Source: Acanthosoma haemorrhoidale (Eukaryota > Arthropoda > Insecta > Hemiptera > Acanthosomatidae). Taken from it: DNA of 64,000 nt. The position numbers and the translations under genes were made by a program. The notes beneath the pieces are model-generated. The model was not told where the DNA came from. It was given only the letters and a program-made list of their open reading frames with translations, and searched no databases. The DNA lies in contig OV884009.1 of NCBI GenBank assembly GCA_930367205.1, positions 85,581,189-85,645,188 on the forward strand, read 5' to 3'. Below, in pieces: positions 25,401 through 36,620 of the stretch (the first letter of the stretch is position 1; every line of letters starts with the position of its first letter).

Positions 25401-26620
25401 GATAATGTTCTTCTCAAAACAAATACGAGCAAGGAACCGATGTACCGTAAGTAAAGTGGTGTTTATTCCTTCATTCATGTATTTACTTTGCTGACTGGGA
25501 AGCTTCAGCGGCGAACGGCGTTCATCGGAAATGCCTCACTAAGGTTTGGATAAGTCAATAATTACTCCCCGAAAAATATTTCGTACTCTGTGTTCGTAAA
25601 ATAAATAAATAACAAATATCATTCAAGTTATTGCAATTAGACAGATACCAAGAAACTAAGGAGCGTTTATTTCTTTGTATGTTTTTTTTTTTCATTTTCT
25701 TTTAATTGGTACTGTTCCTTTTTAATGTATTTTTTCCCCTGCAAAAAGTAGCTACAGCCAATGGCAGGGTTAAAAAAAAGAAAATTCTCAAAGGTAAAAG
25801 ATTCAGGGCGAGGTAAATTTAATGAGAGCCTGGCTGGATAGTTATCGTCAAAGTATGTACTTCATCAACTTGCCCACCCGCTTCTTTCAATCTTCTTTCT
25901 TAAGCCCAGTCGGTTAGAATTTCGTCACGTATCTTCTGGATATTTTTTATTTACTCTGTTCTCTCAGCTTTTTTTTGTTTTCATTTCAATAGCTTCCAGT
26001 GTTAACAAACTAGTAAATTTCTGAATTTATTAAGTCATAGATTTATACATATAATAAGAAATAATCAGTTTTTTCCTTAAAATTAAAAAAATTGTCAATA
26101 CCCTGATCAACTGATATATAAGAGGACTTAAAAATATTACATAATAGTGGTTAGAAGAAGAAGGGGAGTTAAGATTTTCTTTATTATTTCATAAAAGGGA
26201 AGACAGAGAGGAAGCAAAAAAATGCAGATAGCTACCAAGGCCCTGTGAGCTAAATGTTGTTTTGTTTTTTTTTCAATATTTTACCTATTTACATTTTAGT
26301 TGACTAAGGGATTATCAGAAACCGGAAGTTTAATCTAATTGTTATGAAACTACATAATAGAAAATCGTGTTTCGATATGTACAATACAATTTATCTCTAT
26401 GTTGTTTTTTTATATTTGGCTTCCTTAATTGTTTTATTAATAGTCGAGAATATATTGTGGACCCGACAGGCTTTTACATCGCTAAGAGTTGATAGATACA
26501 CTATATTCGAAATGTGGTCTACCCAATACTTGCTATACAAAGCTGTGGTGGACTCAGTAGTTTTATTTTCTTAAGTCTCGCTGCTATATGTAACTAGGGG
26601 TGTTGGTCTGATTTTACTTG
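22476..26620. other. no feature recognised
   Basis: About 4.1 kb of A/T-rich DNA without a frame above 85 codons and without repeats that I can match elsewhere in the window. Poly-T/poly-A runs are common (for example 25680-25700). No RNA gene seen. Confidence 0.45.
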
Positions 26621-26624
26621 ATGG

Positions 26625-27025
26625 TGTACAGCAAAAAAGTCGAACATCAAGCTTATCCAATCCTTTCAATAAAAAGTCCTGAGAGCAATACTTAATGCTA
26701 TTACGTGAGCCAAAAACCCTTCTCTTAATATACCCTACAGTCTTGAACACATCTCTTTTAAGTTCGTGAAATTCCATAGAAACCATAGCAAAGTCATTAA
26801 ACTGCGCCACCGATGAAACCGGCAGTGACCTCGTGACCAGCCATAAATACTCCTGATCGTCTGAGCCTCTCCCACTCGTGGTCAGCCTCCACTGGCTCCG
26901 GTGACGCAGCCGACGGAGGGGCGAGTGTGACTTCCCAAGACTCTGCTTCCTCTGTCGCATACAAGAGGGGTGACAATTATGTGGATTTAGAGGTCTCAGG
27001 ACTGCTTGCAAATACTGTATGAAAC
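26625..27025 (+). mobile_element. LINE-A: ORF2 end and 3'UTR, first half of composite repeat X
   Basis: The plus strand reads the last ORF2 stretch (about 26625-26800, diverged from the 4.6 kb copy) followed by the 3'UTR body, recognisable by CAGCCTCCACTGGCTC (about 26884), CCCAAGACTCTGCTTCC and GGACTGCTTGCAAATACTGT. It stops about 80 bp short of the usual hairpin tail and passes directly into the 27026-27421 spacer. A 152-codon minus frame across it is an antisense artefact. Confidence 0.8.
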
Positions 27026-27421
27026 ACAAATAAAGTTTAACTGGTTAAAAGTTTTTATTTTTAGCTCTCAAACTTTATTTTTATAAATAGCATCTCCTTC
27101 TTCATTACTACAATTAGTCTACTGATGACCAAATGATAAAAATCAGGGCTCCTCAACTGTGACTTAAAAAAAACTAACAAAAGCTATAAAAAAGTACGTG
27201 AATCCAATATTTGCACCTTAAGCTAGAACTTATTTAAAACCGTAGTATTGTACGTCAGTGGATACTTCCCCTTTAAACCTGTCGGTTAAAGCATGACTTA
27301 ATCAAGGCGCTAAGTCCCTCCTTCAGAACCGTTCAGTCGTGCGTGTTGCCGCTTGTTTCCTAGGAGATTTCCAGGCGCTACGTTATGCTATAAACCAGTT
27401 TCCATTATTAATGGACATCAC
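27026..27421 (+). repeat. spacer of composite repeat, shared with 45.9-46.3 kb inverted
   Basis: About 400 bp of non-LINE sequence that recurs, reverse-complemented, at 45900-46314. Both copies start AACACAAATAAAGTTTA with a CTGGTTAAAAGTTT block and end with CCTAGGA..., GTTTCCATTATTAATGGACA. The ends read TG...CA, so a solo LTR trapped between two LINE ends is possible, but I see no target duplication. Its origin is otherwise unknown. Confidence 0.65.
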
Positions 27422-27765
27422 CTCAAGTTGCGGTAGCTTCGTGACCAGTTTTAAATACGTGACAGTGGGAGCCCTAGCAATGGTTAATTTCTCCCGCTGT
27501 GTTCTGAGAGTCGGCGGCTCTCGCACTCTTGGTTAGCCTCCACTGACTCGCATTCGGTGACGCGGCTGGCGGAGGAGGATGGAGGACTTCCTAAGATTCC
27601 GCTTCCCCTTCGCATGCAAGGGAGGTGACAGTTATGTGGATTTTGGAGGTCTCTGGGCTGTTTGTAAATACTGTATGATTGAGGGAATGAATGAAGAATC
27701 GTAAATATGGTATGAATGAGAATATTTATCACAATTACTGTTTGCCCAATAAGCCGCATGGTATT
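27422..27765 (+). mobile_element. LINE-A 3' end, second half of composite repeat X
   Basis: A second LINE-A 3'UTR in the same orientation. It starts at GGTAGCTTCGTGACCAG, passes through the GC-rich body (27500-27660), and ends with the tail including GTATGAATGAGAATATTTATC and a degraded hairpin (TTGCCCAATAAGCC, about 27747). About 240 bp of 3'UTR is therefore present twice in tandem across the spacer. Confidence 0.8.
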
Positions 27766-30405
27766 GTGTAAATTTATCGTAATAATGTTTTATTGACAAT
27801 TAAAAAAAAATGTACGCAATACCAAGACCACACGTAATTGTCTTTACCTACGAGGGATCGGTAACACCTGTGGATCTAGTGCTCTTTTCTACCTTTGGTA
27901 ATCAATAGATAGACATATGTTTAGGATGAAGTGTTGGTCAAATAATAAATGAACTTAACTTCTGATGCATGAAAACCACTTGAAAGTAGACACCAATGTC
28001 TAATATGTACTGAAAGAACGTTTATGTTGCATCGGCGGCTGTCTGAGTTAGTTCTGAGCCTTCTCTGGTATGCTAGATGAGGGGAAGGATTCGCATAGTG
28101 CCAACAAATGATACCTTTGAAGTACCTAATAGATACCCAATCGTACCTGCATACAAACAATAAACATCCACTTACGGGGATTCCTACCAAAATTCTACTT
28201 TCCAACTCAACCCGCTTCAATTAGATACATTTGGTTTGATTCTTAAATCACATAACAATATATATGACTGTGGCCTGAACAGTTGGAAACAAAGTTATAT
28301 TTTTTATCATCGGATTCAGTATTGGGCTATTTTAGTCTAGTCATGCTGAATAACATTATACTCTTTGGTTGTTTATATGATTTGTCTCACAAAGTTCCAT
28401 ACAAAAACCTCTTTTTGTGAATGAACCATTAACCTTTCGCTAATAATGACGGAGAGTAATTCATATAATAATTCTTGGAAAGCTACTCTCGGTACTGCTT
28501 CATTCCGTGTTGAATAAAATAGAAAAAAAAATATTCCCGAACCAAGTCAAGTCTTCTATGAGTAACAATGAGGTACATACAATATTCAGTTATAGATAAG
28601 ATTCATTTATGGGAAACAAAAATAAATATTACATCATAAAGAAAAATAAAGTAAATTGTAAACATCAATAATTTGTGCGTCAATGACCCTTGTGTGCAGG
28701 CGGAAAAATTGTTTAACTTTACTTAGTAAATAAAGCCATAGAAGGATTGACATATAAAAACATAATAAATAAGTCCATCCCGTAAATTAAATTATTTGAA
28801 TCAGTACATACAAGGTAAATATGTAATTGTAGGAATCAATATCTGGATAAAATATTGAACAAAGTGAATATATATTGTAAACACACAAAACAGTTTACAA
28901 AAAGCCACCAGTGGACTCTCACCACTGTACCGTAACAATCAACCTCCACCGAGGATTCCCACACTCCTTACTCCTCTCACACCACTTTCAAGCAGGTCCT
29001 CCTAGTACAAGGATCCGATCACCCTAAATATTTTATGTTTCTCCCTCATCCTCAAATTCTAACTAGAGAGCTTAGAGTAAAAAAAAAAAAGTAAAAAAAA
29101 AAATATATATATACAATATATTGTAAACAATGAAATAAAACGATAGACGCAAATGTATGAAAATATGACATAACGAAGAAATCGTTCCCAAACTAACAAG
29201 TGTTTGCCTGGATGGCGAGGAGGTGTTGGAATAGTAGAGTTTTGAAGGCTCGTAAGGAGGAAGCATGAAGGATAGATCAGTTCCTCTGAACATTTTTCTG
29301 TGTTTCAGACTATTATATTTCTTCTAATATAATGTTTATCCCCAAGTGACTATTATTCTTGACTTCTAGGCATTACTCTCTCTCCCTATCTGATAGGATT
29401 ATTCAAATTTCTTATTTATCTTTTAATGACTTCAAGGTTCTCAAGTATATTCCGATGATCGTTGCATACTAAGTTGGATTGCTGAGAAATCATTATTTTT
29501 CGTTCGTTCTAGTATTTTATTCCTCCGACAGAGCTTCTTAGCTCCTTAGCTAAGACTTCTGCATAGTCACTCTCAGCAGATTCTTCAGATCCACTTTCTT
29601 CTTTGGTTATTTCATGCTGCTACTTTCTAACACTTTATAGAAATATCCTTACCTAACCACTTTAGGTCTCGGATCTGATTCTTCATTAGATTCATTATGA
29701 GGGTCTTTAAAAATAGACCTACTTTCTTCCCTTTTTACATGAGAGCTCACAATAGCACGCAACAGAGTAGTATACTACTCATTATCTGTTGACTAAATTG
29801 TTCATTGGATGCATACCCAACTATTTTGAATACTATTGAATATTGAAAATTCAATTGAATAATATAAGTAATTTAAAGAATAACGATATAAAGTCTAGTA
29901 TATCCGTGACTGACTAGTAAAGAATGGAGCAATAAGGTTTGTATAGCTAACTACAAAGGTATTATTTTTTTGAATGGTTTTGAATTACTTTATTTTTTTC
30001 TAAATAAATGAATCTCATCTGGTCCTTTAATATTGAAAAAAAGCTTAAATAGATCTGAAACTGGGCTGCTTTCGTCACAAATTGCAGTTGGTTTTTATTC
30101 TAAATATTATTTAAGTATATAAAAATTGTATTATGATACCAGGTGTTGGGGAATATAACTTGTAAAATATGAGATTGACAGTACCGATCATACAAACACT
30201 ATTGTAGCACAGACAGATACACAAAAGACATTTACTCTGAACATATTTGAAAGTATAAATAAATTTCCTCCTATTATACCCAATACAGCTTACAAGTGTT
30301 TATCGGTTACTAGCTTCAAAGCTACTGCTCTTTTTGGCCGGGTGAGAAGTTCTTACAACATTTTGGAAAAAGGTGTAAACGTTATAAATAATTTCAACAA
30401 ATTTA
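27766..30405. other. no feature recognised
   Basis: A/T-rich. A 99-codon minus frame (27921-28220) with several Cys and basic residues shows no family I know. A GC-richer patch lies at 28900-29010. No repeats matched. Confidence 0.4.
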
Positions 30406-30409
30406 TTAT

Positions 30410-30715
30410 GATAAAATTAAAATCTGCCTTATTGGGCAATAAGTAATTGTAATAAATGATCTCATTCATACCGTATTTACAATGTTCATTCACTTGCTCA
30501 TTCATACAGTATTTACAAACATCTCAGAGACCTCCCAAGTCCACATGGTTTTCACCTCCCTCGCATGCGAAGGAGGAAGCGGAGTCTTGGGGAGTCCCCC
30601 ACGCTCCTCCGTCAGCCGCGTCCCTGGATAAGAGCCACTGGAGGCTGACCAAGAGCGTGAGACTCACAGACGCTCAGGACATGATTGGAGAAACTGACCA
30701 TTGCCAGGACTATGA
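30410..30715 (-). mobile_element. LINE-A 3'UTR and tail fragment
   Basis: This minus-oriented 3' end begins with ATCTGCCTTATTGGGCA (hairpin, about 30423-30438). It continues through CATTCATACCGTATTTACAA and the body CAGAGACCTCCCAAGTCCAC ... GGACATGATTGGAGAAACTG. It is truncated 5' at about 30715, so no coding sequence remains. A 108-codon plus frame across it is antisense to the element. Confidence 0.85.
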
Positions 30716-33700
30716 ATACTTAAGACTCATTAATTCATCGAATTGTAAGCTCAAAATGAATTTTTTCTTCATCTCGCTGTAACTGCAATTTTTATAATAA
30801 TTATTCGAAAAATCAGTTTGTTGTATTCATTTTGTAAAATTATTATTACCCAGGACTTAAACAAACTTTAACACACATTAAATTACATGCTTTAATAACA
30901 AGTATTTCTCTACTATTTTTTACGAATTACAGCTTGTATTTAATTAAATTAAATTGAATGTTCATAATAATATAGAGGCAATTACCGTTATTATCCTTCA
31001 AACATGGTTTATGGATTGTATTTCAAGTAAATAATTAATTATATTTAACTGAAAGGTCATTGTGAATTTAGATGGAAGCAATCAACATGATAATCTAACA
31101 TCTCTTTTTTATTAAATTATGCAGGAATCGTGACAGTCCACTCACAAATTGATTTTATTGATTTATACTTATTATATTATTTTTTTTATTGCATTTAATT
31201 TCTACATAATCATCAAACCATCTTTTATTGACCCAATAAGTGTCTCTTGGTTTACGGTTGACACAGCCTTCTTCAGAGAGCTAACCTTTTTCATAATTTT
31301 TACAAGTGAGAGTGTCAGAGATGGTATGCTCGGTGGAATATGAATTACTGCAGCTTTAATGAGTTTTATATTACATTCCTCGTCGAAAGTAATGCCACAC
31401 CTGCACATTTTTATTTTAAAAGGGTTTTGGTTGTATTACAAATTATTGAAATGATTAATCTTGACGAAGAAGAAGCGATCACAGCGTGGAAAGGTGGGTT
31501 AAAACTCCAAAATGCATGTACCAAGTTTCCGTAAAGAGAAGTAGAATGAAAAAAATAATATTGAATAAAAATGGAAGCTGCAATCATTAAACGGTATCTG
31601 GTTTATATTCAACAAAACCCCCGTAGCTATAGCGGTCAGATATCACAGTTGGTCTCTTGAGGGTCTTATATAAATCTTAGGAAACTGCTCGTGAGGATTT
31701 TTAATTCATCAATCATTCGTGTATGTCCTTATTTAATGTATTATCGATAAATAGTTCATATGTCAACAGCTAATTTACTTTTTCATAAGTTTATTAAAAT
31801 AAGAGTGATTGCAAAAATAAATTCCTTACAGATTTAACAGCCAAATGGCCAATAGTTTGATGAGTAATAAAAAGCAGTGTTGCTCTAGACCTATAAAGTC
31901 GGCCTGATGACAAGAAACATAGCTTTTCCTTCCCATTCATACTTTAACAAGAGAGAAAACGGGGCGAGGGAGGGGTTAACGTTGGTGGTGGGGAACCTGT
32001 TGCTGCAGCCACTCAGCTGGCTGGTTCAAGTCGCTGTCAGCAAAGGTGATATGTCATTAACTTCCATTCTGTTATCTTTCCCAAATTGAGGCCTTAAGAC
32101 TGATGTTTGCATTTTGAGGAGAAATAAAATATAAATAGCAGCCATAAAATAATTGTAACATTATCTTAATCTTTAATTGCTGAGGCTTTACTTAGTTACG
32201 AGTTGATCGTCTTTTGTCCGTTTGTCTACGAACCGTTGATAACTGTAAATATATTATTATTAAAAACGGTTCACAGTAATGGATAATAATAATAAAGACT
32301 ATTGATACACACACGTGACAGGTTAAATGCACAAAAACAAGTCCGGACTGGGTGAGGTGTGAACAAGCCCCAGATCAATGATCTGAGAGGTTTATACCAA
32401 AAGGTAGGTACCTGGGTTTACCTGCGCAAAGGAGAGGGGTAAAATCAGTTTGCTCGTTCCTTAGTGGGTATTCGGCATGATTCCTGGAAAAAGTGGTCAA
32501 GGGCTCTAGGCTCCGCTAGGTTTTGGATGTTTGTCAGCTCAGTTTTTCTATCATCCCTTAAGGTGTCCAAAATAAGTCACATCCCGCTCAAGTGATAAAG
32601 CTTGGCCGCTAATTGTCTATGTTTACTCATCTGTTGTATGCCAAGCCACCTTTATTATTGTTGGAATAAAGCGCTTGGTCCAACAGCTCTGCGATAGGGG
32701 CCAGAAAAGTGATTCAATCTATATGACATTTTAGGAAATGTATAAATAGCCACTCTGATCGGTCATCAGATTGGTTTTTGGTTAAATAGAACATGAGATA
32801 GTACGTAAAAAAATGAAACTTAAAAATAATGTTCCATTCGCTCACATTAAAGATTTCCTAAGCTTAAAGGTTATTTATGATTTTGACTTCTAATTTATTC
32901 AAGCTGGGCATCTGATTTATGGAACAACCAGTTAGCATAAAAACAGGCACCAAATCTAGGCTACTACAAAAGCCCTCTGTTTCAGTCATGATGGAGAACA
33001 AGGAGCCCATTTTCCTTGTGCGTATGCTGTTTCTGTTTCAATATATTAAGTTAAGAAAAAAATAAAACCTGGTGTTCTCCATCCGACCATTATCTCCACG
33101 AAACTGCGGTGCCAAGATTCGCTGCCCACCTTTCTCTCGGCCTTCCTACTCTCCTTGTTCTAGGATAGTGGCAGTAAAGATGAATTAATCCATCTGAAAT
33201 TTTAACAATGCGTCCAATAAACATGCTGTATATGAAATAGTTTAAATTATATTACGGGATGTACAATTACGTTAACTTATGTACGTTTAAAAAAACGTGA
33301 TGAAAGTTGGTCTTGTGGCATTCTAAGCTTTTTTAAGTTTACTCGGCCCGAACCACATTTTACCGAGATTCGGCTTTCTGGCTCTAAAGCATCTTATAAC
33401 ACGAAAGAAATCAAAACTTTGAATGTTCAATATCATCTGAGCTGTGAACTTTAAGCGTTAACTATAGAAGAACAGGCAGACAGGCGAGAATTATGACTAG
33501 GTCTATGACTATGACTATGAAAGTAGTTTATTTTTGATGTTTTCAACTACCTACTTTACAAAAGATTAATTACAAATCTTTGACAATTACTCATTCAAAA
33601 TATTTTTTTTTTTATTATTTTTGTTCCACTCGGTTTGATATTTTCAACCAATTTTCGATGTCCATTATATTATCAAAATCATTCACGCTGAGTCTGGAAT

Positions 33701-35839
33701 TTTCAGAAGGCTTTTTACTTCCTGATATTACAACTTACGGTCTGCATTTTTTTTTATTATCCTGATTGTCAGTAAGGCCTACTCACGTAGCAGTTTGATA
33801 TAAAGTTGTTTTCATTATATTTATAAAATATGAATAGGGACAATTATAAATATCCAAGAGGGATTTCTGGAATGAATAAAGTAAATTTGAAATTAACATG
33901 TTATACGATATCAATTATTTTTCCGAATTCAATTGATAGGATTTGACACAAGAGTAAAAAACCCAACAGCCGAGATATGTTAAATCTAACGAGCAAATAT
34001 TCTGTTTCATTGGTTGTATGTAAGCTGAGATGCTCTGTAATTAAAAAAATATAAATTGAAAAGCATCCATGGACTCCCAGAGTTCCCAACATTTTTTTTA
34101 TCATCTTGTATGAGATGCAGGATAATCGTGTTTTGTTAGTATTTTTATCTGTACGGTAGTGGTAATTAATATTTTATAGTTACAAAATCTTCAATCAATC
34201 CATCGTGTCTTGTAAAGTGCACACCATAAGTTTAAAGACTACAATGAACTAAATAGTTTCATATTACACAGTTATTTATATTGTTCTTAACTATGCATCA
34301 TCTAAGTTTTAAGTCATTATTCATTTTTTTTGGGGGGTGTTCTTATTATTTCTAGCAATTCACTACCATATAATATATATTATTTAAACAAATAAATAAA
34401 TGCATTTAAATTATCATACCCATTATTATCTAATAGATGAATAATGTGGTTCCAATAAAGATATTTTTTTATTAACAGTTTAGCTGTAAATAGTAAACAA
34501 TCCTTTAATATGATGAAAAGGCAATATTTATTCACCAAGAAGATTAAATAATTAATTTAATTTGTATACTTAACTCTAGATGTCGTTTTTTCCACTTTAC
34601 ATTCCCTTCGATTCGTTACAATACGTTTCAACAAATACAATTTTGCTCACAATTGATAAAAAATGGCAAAGGTACTGCTCTGACCCAGCAACAACTAGTT
34701 TATTTACATGTAATATAGTTCACGTAACATTTTATATTTAATATCACGGAAAACATACCTTTCTATCAGATTAAATCATTTTTAATAGTTAGGATTGGAA
34801 AATCAATTATATATGCCACTTATTGTGATATACTGAAAAAAATATATATAAAGAGCGAATCAATGGTAGACCTAACTGGATAGTAAATAAAATCCTTTTT
34901 CCCGGAGCCCTGCTATGATGACTTCGTCTTTTCAGGCCATTCATGGAAAAAATTGAAAAGCCTTCGATACTTCACAGGGATGAATAACTGATAGGTACTG
35001 TTTGTTTTTTTCATTAAATTTGTGAGTTAAACCCTCTTTTGTGTTTTTCATTTTTCACTCTCCACTTTATAGCATTTCCTGGAGTTTGGGCATGCGCCGC
35101 AGATTATTGATACCACGCCTGACAGGTCTAGTGCCGTTTTTTTATTGAAAAAAATTTCCTGAAGAGATAATCAGTTTTTTTTCTGAACTAGGTTCGAGTT
35201 GAAGGTCTAAGGCACAAGAGCGAGTGTTTCCAATGATTCTCCTTCTGATTTTGAATGAAAATCGTCTCTAGAAAAGTTTTGATTGGCAGAAGAGATAACA
35301 CTTTATACACCTCACCTCATCCCAGGCTAGGACGTTCAATGAAGAGCCATTAATTTCTAATCAATCAGTTGTTAATAAGGAACGCTCCGTGGAGGCTATA
35401 AAGAAAGTTTTTTCTGTACGGTGGCAGGTGAAGACAAATTAAAAAAAACACTTTTAAACTTCAACAACTGTATGCATTGGACGATTTAAAAACAAAAATA
35501 GTGTGTTTGGGTGAAACTCTCAGGGAAGGCTTCAGCAAAATTTCCAGCAACAAGGAAGACATTGAACAAATCAAATAACACAGGAAAGAGACTAGATACA
35601 CAATCACTTATTGTTATTGTGGAATGCAGAGTAGAAGTATGGCTGGTTTAATAAAGTAATTAATTGATATATGCAGTCAAATGGAAATAGTAATAAACAA
35701 ATACCTGCGTTTCGATATTTGGCGATCCAATTACTGTAAGCCCCATGCACCAGTTATTGTTAGTTTCCAATCAATTATTCTAAAAGAAGACATCTATACT
35801 CAGAGGTGGATACTATCCTCTAATGAAACTAATCTAATC
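30716..35839. other. no feature recognised
   Basis: About 5 kb with no frame above 70 codons and no matched repeat. GC-richer patches at 31960-32070, 32340-32720 and 33080-33180 may be old repeats; the one near 32020 contains GGTTCAAGTCGC, a possible B-box fragment. No RNA gene could be supported. Confidence 0.4.
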
Positions 35840-35861
35840 ACTCTCTCTCTCTTTCTCCCTC

Positions 35862-35930
<69 letters not shown>
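35840..35930. repeat. compound CT/AT microsatellite
   Basis: A short imperfect CT tract (35840-35862) is followed by a near-perfect AT run (35863-35930). The Ile-Tyr repeat in one frame is an artefact. Confidence 0.95.
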
Positions 35931-35997
35931 GAGGAGGCAGATAAGACAAGGTAGTCCAAGGTGATGTACAGGAGGCCTAGAATGCCACAACAGGCAT

Positions 35998-36380
35998 GAA
36001 AGGATCAGCGGTATGCGGAGAAAAAAGGGGCGGTGGCTGAAGGAAGGAGACCTAGCCAAGGGAGACCGGGACCCATCGGGAGGAAGGAGGACAGAAGATG
36101 TAACGGATGTGGGAGAATTGGAAACTTAGGGGCACAGTGCCCGCGCACAAAATGTTTTGAATGCGGAATTGAGGGACACATCGCGAGGCAGTGTCCATAC
36201 ATTTTCCAGCGAACAGAGAGGTATATGCCGGAACGGATGGAGGTAAACGCACAAAGGGTATGGAGAAGAACCAGAACCCCCTCTGAATCGTCGAAAACTA
36301 CGGGAGCGTCGGAGACAGAACAAGAAGAAGATGAACCCAGGAGCAGAAGAGAAGGGACTAGAGAGGACGGCAGGGACTAG
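35998..36380 (+). pseudogene. LTR-retrotransposon gag fragment with two zinc knuckles
   Basis: The open frame follows a TGA at 35997 and ends at TAG 36378-36380. The 36033 start is a GTG and is not a credible native start. Residues 23-36 from there read CNGCGRIGNLGAQC, a knuckle in which the His of CX2CX4HX4C is Asn; the next, CFECGIEGHIARQC, is canonical. A basic, Glu/Arg-rich tail follows. Paired knuckles and a basic tail are typical of the nucleocapsid end of gag in Gypsy/BEL-type elements, which binds element RNA. An aspartic-protease segment follows in the same frame. The capsid part is missing upstream, where the AT microsatellite begins. Confidence 0.75.
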
Positions 36381-36620
36381 CTGCAGACGACATGGCACGG
36401 AAGGAGGAAGGAAACGGCATGCGGTGGCCGCACGTTAATAAACTTTAGCGTAGGAGGGAATTAAGACGGTATACCTATTATTCGAGTGGTGAGAGGAGTG
36501 AGATGCCTGGTAGACACTGGGAGTTCTTGTACGATTCTCAGTAGGAAAGTGGCTGACAGATTGTTTGTCGGCAGGACTGCGGCCGGCTCAAAACAGCAGA
36601 CTGAAGAGTCAAAGAAGTGA
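36381..36620 (+). pseudogene. LTR-retrotransposon aspartic protease fragment
   Basis: In the same frame as the gag fragment, past TAG (36378) and TAA (36462), the translation reaches CLVDTGSSCTILSRKVADRL (about 36510-36568). DTGSS is the catalytic Asp-Thr/Ser-Gly motif of retropepsins. The flap region and second conserved block (ILG/LIG type) are not visible before TGA 36618. No RT or integrase follows in the next 2 kb. It therefore looks like a deleted internal fragment of an LTR element, and no LTRs were found. Confidence 0.7.

Noticed and set aside
26571..27029. 152-codon minus-strand frame
   Set aside because: It is antisense to a plus-oriented LINE-A 3' end; the same antisense openness appears in other copies.
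27026..27421. Solo LTR call for the composite spacer
   Set aside because: TG...CA ends are present, but the flanks are not duplicated and are not contiguous in LINE-A; kept only as a possibility.
30456..30782. 108-codon plus-strand frame
   Set aside because: Antisense to a LINE-A 3' end; similar frames recur at 59223-59538 for the same reason.
32020..32035. Isolated B-box-like GGTTCAAGTCGC as a further SINE or tRNA
   Set aside because: No A box at the right distance and no shared body with the SINE copies.
35681..35932. 83-codon frame ending in Ile-Tyr repeats
   Set aside because: The end is the AT microsatellite and the start has no recognisable content.
36126..36398. 90-codon minus-strand frame with several Cys
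   Set aside because: Shadow of the gag zinc-knuckle frame on the opposite strand.
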